Source of the DNA: Pleurodeles waltl
Taxonomy: Eukaryota > Chordata > Amphibia > Caudata > Salamandridae
Direction: 5' to 3'
Length of the DNA: 64,000 nt
Assembly (NCBI RefSeq): GCF_031143425.1
Contig: NC_090444.1
Location: forward strand, 54,431,533-54,495,532
Positions within the stretch are counted from its first letter, which is position 1. Every line of letters begins with the position of its first letter. Shown here piece after piece: positions 58,100 through 64,000 of this stretch. Below the pieces are notes generated by a model. The model ran no database searches. It worked only from the letters and a program-made list of their open reading frames with translations, and had not been told where the DNA came from. A program made the position numbers and the translations under genes.

Positions 58100-60165
58100 A
58101 CTTATTCAGAGATGCATTAAAGTAATGATATACCGACCTTCATTTAGTCAAATTTCTTCTATTAGAGGTAGTGATCAGACCATTAATGATAAAAATGTGC
58201 GTTTGGATGATATTGTTAGTCCAACCATCAAATGGAAGAAATCCGCCCCCAGAACTTAGGTGTGACCAAGATGAAAAGTTCTAAATCCAGTGGGCCTGAG
58301 AAGGTCTTCCCCCAGACGCGTAAGACAGAACTAGTAGGGAAGAGACTGCTGGAGGATATAACAGGACCCTAGCACGTAGAGAGCAATTGTCTGTACCGCG
58401 CTTTTGCTGAGGCTCAATTCTGGAAAGTAGTTAATACTCTGTTTTTCAGGCCAGACTCAAATAAGGGAGTTGAGGTCCATATCCCAGAGCACAGTTGGAT
58501 TATTCTCTTTACAAAGGTGTATTCATGTAATATGGATGAATGCGAAAATACTGTGTTAGAAGGATTTAATAATTATATCAGTGACAAAATGGATATATAT
58601 TTGAGTGATGTGACACTGGCAATTAATTGCTCAACCCTCAATGAGACCCCTGGTCCTAATGGTGTTCCAGGCGATCTTTTTAAGAACAATCTTGATTTAT
58701 GGGCGCCAAGTTTGGTTCATGTTTTTAGAACTGCCCTAAGCACCGCCCATCCCTTAACATGGTTCAAAGCCACCATTGTGTAAATTTTAAAAAAGGCTGC
58801 AGGAACGATCCTGCGTGCTATTGCCCTATCTCTTTGATCGATGCCACCGTAAAACTTTTTGGGAGAATTCTCCTGGATCGCCTGGAAGCATGGGCCTTGA
58901 CAATAATATTATTTCAGAATCACAGTATGGTTTTCGGAAGGCCGTGGGGACAGTTGATCAATGTGGTAATCTCCATATGCTCAGAGAAAAATATGTGGGG
59001 GCAAAACAAGGGTATTTGTATTTGCCGTTTATGGATCTAACAGCGGCATTTGATAATGTTGTTAGAAGTAAATTATGGGCAATGCTGATTGGGAAAAAGA
59101 AAACCCTAGGCTAATATGTCTGCTGGTGCAACTACATAGTAATGTGGAAGCTAAGATCAGATACGGCCAAGAGGGGGAATGCACCCATTTCTTTAAGGGT
59201 GAGAAAGAGGTCAGGCAAGGGTGCATTCTGGCCCCCTTTCTGTTTAAATTTTATATAAACATCTTAGAGAAAGCCTTGATAGATGAAAAGGCAGACCCTC
59301 CTAAGATTGAAGGCAGACCACAACCGGTTCTAATGTATGCCCATGATTGAGTTCATGACAGTGCTAGGTTTGACCACAATCAAAGCAAAATATATACTAT
59401 GGTCAATGGCTGCCCGAGAAGTAGAGTGCCCCACTTTTATATTGAAGGCATCAGTTTGAACCGTGTGAATACATTCACGTATTTGGGGATTCCTTTTGAC
59501 AGTGAGTGTAAATGGAATAACCTTTGAGAAATAAAGGTCATGCAATACAATCAGGTGGTAGTAGCATTGCGCAAATTTATTACTAAATTGGGTTGTGCCC
59601 CATTAAAGCCTATCCGTACTATTTATAAGGTACAGCCTACATCAAGTGTTAGGAGTGGTGCTGGGGTGCGTGGAGATATGGGTGCTCGGTCTTTGCAAAA
59701 CAGTGAAAACTTTTTTTCGAGAAGTTTACTTTTACTCCCTCCAAGTGTACCTGCCATTATTCCGCATGAGGAACTGGGACTCCCTTTTATTGAGGATCTG
59801 ATTAAGTTAGCCCCCCAATCTCTCTGGATGCCTGTTTGGATTAGACCCGAAGCGGCCCTTACTCAGTCTTTGCTCAAAAACTGTGTGAGACTGGTCGGGG
59901 TGCAGAGGTGTTTGTGGATTAGTTATGTTAAGGAAACTGTAGGCAGACTTAATAGATCAGGCCTATTTTTTAATCCTAGGTCCATAACTAGACAGGATGC
60001 TACACTCGTTAAATATAAATTTTATGGAAAAATGGTGGATGATAGATGGAGGCGTGACTTGCGGAAAGGCATGGTGGCAGAGTACCTTCCTCTATGTACT
60101 ATGCCGAATATTGAACCCTATCTGTTAGTTGTCCCACAACACCATAGATTTCATTTGATGAGGTT
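58100..60165 (+). pseudogene. LINE reverse transcriptase, broken (host of the L2 insertion)
   Basis: Plus-strand traces in order: a linker near 58,517; ETPGPNGVPGDLFKNNLDLW and LSTAHPLTWFKATIV (58,640-58,780); PISLIDATVKLFGRILLDRL (in a shifted frame, about 58,820-58,880); YGFRKAVGTVDQCGNLHMLR; FMDLTAAFDNVV (first catalytic Asp, about 59,030); VRQGCILAPFLFKFYINILE; and VLMYAHD then stop at about 59,330-59,349, where YADD is normally found. Downstream sequence to 60,165 is a long C-terminal part with no clear domain. Stops and at least three frame changes show that it is dead. The rest of this LINE (62,586-63,118) lies beyond the L2 insertion. Confidence 0.75.
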
Positions 60166-62585
60166 TCAGAACACCAACGACAACAACTCCACCACCCCAC
60201 TCAACAAACTAGACAACCTCGGCCTCAAGCAGCTCATCACGACACCCACCCACTCCGCTGGTCACACGCTCAACCCCATTTTCTCTGCCAGAAAACATTT
60301 CTCCTTCAGCCACACCACTGAACTCCACTGGACCGACCACCACTGCATCCACTTCTCCTTCGAGAAACCCACAACACACCATCTCTGTCAGCGGATTCCC
60401 CACTGCAGATGGAACAAGGTCACCGAAGACCAGCTGATCACCACCCTCTCCCGGAACCCACCTATCGACACCACCGACAACGACACAGCAGCCTGCAACC
60501 TCAGGCAAAGGATCGATGACTGTGCCAACACTCTCGCCCCGATCAAGAAACCTTCTAACAGACGCACCGACAGAAAGGCCTTCTGGTTCACCATTGACTT
60601 CCAAGAATTCAAACAAACATGCCGAAGACTCAAGAAAAAGTGTCACCAAGAACATACCCTGGACAACCACACAGCCTTCAAGAACGCCATCCGCAGACAC
60701 CACCAACTCATTCAAACGGACAAAAGAACCGCCTTCAAAGAACACATCGACAACAATGCGCACAGCTACAAGGAACTCTTCAACATTGTGAAGGAACTCT
60801 CCAACCCCAGCGCCAACATCAAGGACATCCTACCATCACAAGACCTCTGCAACTCCCTATCCACCTTCTTCTACCGCAAGATTGCAGACATCCATGACAG
60901 CTTCAATACCCAGACTCCCAAGTCAACCACTGACACCGCCCCCCAGCCACACCAGCCTCCTTCTCTCCTGGACCCACGTCAACTACGACGACACCATCCA
61001 AATCATGAACACCATCCACTCCGGCTCACCATTCGACCCCTGCCCTCACCACATCTTCCACAAAGTGAGCTCTGTCATCGCACCCCAACTCCAGAAGATC
61101 ATCACCAGTTCTTTCGAGACTGCCACCTTCCCGGAGAGCTGGAAACACACTGAGATCAACTCCCTCCTCAAGAAACACAAGGCAGACCCAAAGGACCTCA
61201 AGAACTTCCGGCCCATCTCCCTGCTCCCTGCTCCTCTTCACAGCAAAAGCAATCGAGAAAATTGTCAACAAGCAACTGACCCACTTCCTCGAGGAGAACA
61301 ACAACCTGGACCTGTCCCAATCCGGATTCCGCAGCAACCACAGCACCAAAACCGCCCTCATCGCCGCCACCAATGATATCAGGACCATACTTGACAACGG
61401 CGAAACCGCAGCCCTTATCCTCCTGGACCTCTCAGCCTTGTTCGACACAGTCTCCCACCACACCCTACGCACACGCCTCAACGATTTAGGGATCCGTGAC
61501 TAAGCCCTGGACTGGATCACCTCCTTCCTCACCGGCAGAACCCAGAGAGTCCGCCTCCCTCCATTCCGCTCTGAAGCCACTAAAATCATCTGCGGCGTAT
61601 CCCAGGGATCGTCCCTCAGTCCGACCCTCTTTAATGTCTACATGGCTCCTCTCGCAAACATTGTCTGATCTCACAACCTCAACATCGTCTCATATGGTGA
61701 TGACACTCAGCTGATCCTCTCCCTCACCAAGGACCCCACCACCACCAAAACCAACCTCCACGAAGGAATGAAGGCCATCGCTGAATGGATGAAGAGCAAC
61801 TGCCTGAAACTGAATTCTGACAAAACTTAGGTCCTCATCCTTGCTCCACCCCCTCCGCCTGGGACGACTCCTGGTGGCCTGCCACACTGGGAACTGCACC
61901 ACAACCCACCGACCACGCCCGAAACCTGGGCTTCATCGTGGACTCATCGCTATCAATGACCCAGCAAGTCAACGCCGTCTCCTCCGCCTGCTTCAACACA
62001 CTCCGCATGCTTCGGAAGACCTACAAATGGATCCCCACTGGAACCAGAAGGACGGTCAGCCAAGCCCTCGTAAGCAGCAGACTGGACTACGGCAATGCTC
62101 TCTACGCAGGAACCATGTCCAAGCTCCAGAAAAGACTGTAACGCATTCAGAACGCCACTGCATGCCTCATCCTGGACATTGCCCGCCACAGCCATATCAC
62201 AGTCCACCTGACTTCCCGTCAACAAGAGAATCACGTTCAAACTCCTCACCCATGCTCACAAGGCACTGCACAACACCGGACCAGAATACCTCAACAGGTG
62301 GCTCTCCTTCTACTCCCCGACCCGACAGCTTCACTCCGCTGACCTTGCCCTCGCCACCATCCCACACATCCACAGAACGACCACTGGCAGCAGATCGTTC
62401 TCCCACCTCGCCACCAAGACATGGAACACTCTTCCGATCCACCTGCGACAGACACAGAACCTACTTACCTTCAGGAGACACCTCAAGACTTGGCTGTTCG
62501 AGCAGTAGCACCCCCCCCCCCTCAGCACCTTGAGACCCTCATGGGTGAGTAGTGCCCTTTACAAATGCCTTGATTGATTGATTGA
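60166..62585 (+). mobile_element. L2-type LINE, 5'-truncated, inserted in another LINE
   Basis: It opens in the C-terminal part of the AP-endonuclease (PTHSAGHTLNPIFSA, then a TDHH motif where intact enzymes have SDH). The reverse transcriptase then carries LKNFRPISLLP, SQSGFRSNHSTKTALIA, LILLDLSALFDTVSH, GVSQGSSLSPTLFNVYM and SYGDDTQLILS (YADD changed to YGDD at about 61,690). The C-terminal region RNLGFIVDSSLSMTQQVNAV to LKTWLFEQ follows. Stops occur near 61,501, 61,667, 61,828 and 62,138 and the frame shifts near 60,960 and 61,235. The 3' end (62,523-62,585) has CAGCACCTTGAGACCCTC and a short ATTG microsatellite, the L2-type tail. It copies itself by target-primed reverse transcription; this copy is dead. 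Confidence 0.82.
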
Positions 62586-63118
62586 TTTATCTCGGACTGC
62601 CTCACTTTCTGGTGGCTTATTCACCAAAGGTAAATTGCCACAGGGATTTATTACCTTGTCTATGTGACAATCACAAATGCACATGTTTCTATTTTGTAAA
62701 TTATAAAAAGAGCAGAGAAGGGCTTTTTTACTCCCAATTCTTAGATCATTGAATATTAGGAGGTGTAAGGAAGCAATCTTTTATCTGCAGTTATTACAAT
62801 CTGCTGTGTAGTGCTATCTATTGTTTTATTGTGTGAGTGATAAAAGAGAGGGAAAAGGAGGGGAACTGATTGTTAAATGTATGGAACTTTTTCCTGGGTA
62901 TTAGCACATCTTATACTATTCATTTAAATCAAATTTGACATATTGACCATTTTAATAGATATCTGACATTTTTATGATTTTAACTTGTGTAATTTTGCCC
63001 TTGATTTATCTTATCTGGATTTTTTTCAATTAAGTTGTGTAATGTTTTATCTATGTCCTTTTATGGATATTTTTAAAGATCCGAATAAAGATTATGACTG
63101 ACGGACTGACTAACTCAC
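62586..63118 (+). pseudogene. 3' end of the outer LINE
   Basis: Directly after the L2 tail a frame reads LGLPHFLVAYSPK, CHRDLLPCLC and later short pieces. This is consistent with the Cys/His-bearing C-terminus of the outer LINE, but the frame is short and decayed. It ends with AATAAAG and a GACTGAC microsatellite (63,083-63,116), a usual LINE tail. Confidence 0.5.
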
Positions 63119-63358
63119 AAATGTTATTTATTTACAATAGAACACAAAACTTATGTTACAATATTTGTGGAACTGTGACTCCAGTTCGGAACCGCATATC
63201 CGCTCTATGTATGAAGAGTAATCTGGCATTTTATTTGTTACTTTTGAACCACACCTAGTTTTGGGTAAGGTCACTCTCTAAAACAATTATTTTTCTACTA
63301 GCTCTTGAAGGAGAAGCATCTTAGGTTGAACCTCCTGACATAGAAGGTTCTAGAATGG
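63119..63358. other. AT-rich DNA with no gene
   Basis: I see nothing recognisable in this stretch beyond AT-rich sequence. Confidence 0.4.
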
Positions 63359-63735
63359 ATGAAGAGAGTGTTACATCACAACCTGTACAGTCTCAAGATA
63401 TTCCTGAAAAAGATGATACTCAACAGGTGCCTTCTTCATCTAGAAAACAGAGTGATCTATGGATTTTTTTTCCCCTCCCTAGTGGGGAAAAAAATTAATG
63501 CAAGAATTGTGAAATGCAACATCTGTGAAAAAAGCCTTCTCATGGTACATTAAAGAAACACAGCCATGGAATGCCAAGTATGTGGAAGCATCTGCGCACA
63601 CTTTTTGAATTGACATTAACGAATGATGAGAGAAAAAGAACTGACACATTTCGATGTAGAACCTGGTACACATCTAGCCATGCTACTGTTCAGAATATGA
63701 ATATGCCAGCTACATGCATCGAATTAGGTTGAATG
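63359..63735 (+). pseudogene. BED-type zinc-finger remnant
   Basis: An acidic leader (MDEESVTSQPVQSQDIPEKD in the frame of 63,357) is followed, with frame changes, by a Trp-Phe pair, then VKCNICEKS, then HGTLKKHSHGMPSMWKHL. This order (aromatic pair, CxxC, then a histidine pair near LKKH) is that of a BED zinc finger as in hAT transposases and ZBED genes. No DDE domain follows in the window. It could be an hAT remnant or a fragment of a ZBED-like gene. Confidence 0.45.
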
Positions 63736-64000
63736 GTAACATCCTGCAGCATCTGCCATACTATATTGGGTGCAAATATAAATAATGTCATCAACTTCAT
63801 TTTGCAGGTCAAAAACCACTGTAGCTATTTTTTTTCACAAGGTTTGTCTTCAAACTAGCTGTTATTGCACACTGCTGTGCTTTCATCATGCAAATGTATT
63901 GCATTCAAGTTTTTCCCAAGTTTCCAATACATTTCCTGAAAAAAATAAAAATAAAACTTGTTCTATAAAAAACACAAAAAAACTGTTCTTGTTAGTACCA
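63736..64000. other. AT-rich end of window, no gene
   Basis: I see no coding frame here. Confidence 0.5.

Overview
The window is non-host DNA from a very large, transposon-filled vertebrate genome. The repeat families seen here (GGCCCTCATT-ended Harbinger elements and MITEs, TGTAGGA-ended repeats, Penelope-like elements, CORE-SINE and L2 pairs, endogenous retroviruses) are, to my knowledge, typical of salamanders, most likely a newt such as Pleurodeles. That species call is inference. I found no convincing host gene, no tRNA or rRNA gene and no CRISPR. Almost every coding trace belongs to a mobile element and nearly all are broken by stops, frameshifts or later insertions.

Layout. 1-8,700: a TGTAGGA-type repeat lies in reverse orientation and is split by a forward copy of its own family. 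That forward copy is itself interrupted by a 2.5-kb insert (15-bp target duplication) and a 532-bp MITE. 8,700-10,746: no gene. 10,750-19,213: an 8.46-kb PIF/Harbinger transposon with a 3-bp target duplication. It carries a DDE transposase on the minus strand between two Myb/SANT-like genes on the plus strand, plus two minisatellites. 19,217-27,203: a minus-strand Penelope-like element broken by a four-level stack: Penelope, then repeat F, then a MITE, then a complete TGTAGGA repeat. 27,357-29,304: a second copy of F.

29,305-37,640: a decayed minus-strand endogenous retrovirus with spumavirus-like reverse transcriptase, carrying a MITE and a three-unit 321-bp array. 37,650-38,630: an unclassified repeat. 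38,630-50,446: a better-kept minus-strand endogenous retrovirus: long LTR, initiator-Met primer site, gag, a UAG codon, in-frame pol, integrase with a long acidic tail, and the start of env. A 630-bp Harbinger MITE sits inside its RNase H, and its 3' LTR is missing.

50,690-52,680: a 383-bp tandem repeat next to a possible piggyBac-like N-terminal exon. 53,200-54,000: AT microsatellites and a run of hairpins. 54,330-55,290: a 15-bp minisatellite. 55,443-57,643: an inverted-repeat element. 57,666-57,985: a CORE-type SINE whose tail matches the L2-type LINE at 60,166-62,585. That LINE is inserted in another LINE (58,100-63,118). 63,359-63,735: a BED-zinc-finger remnant.

The window reads as a stratigraphy: the nestings give relative ages. 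Several families probably act together. The Harbinger element may supply transposase for the short GGCCCTCATT MITE, and the L2 LINE may mobilise the SINE.
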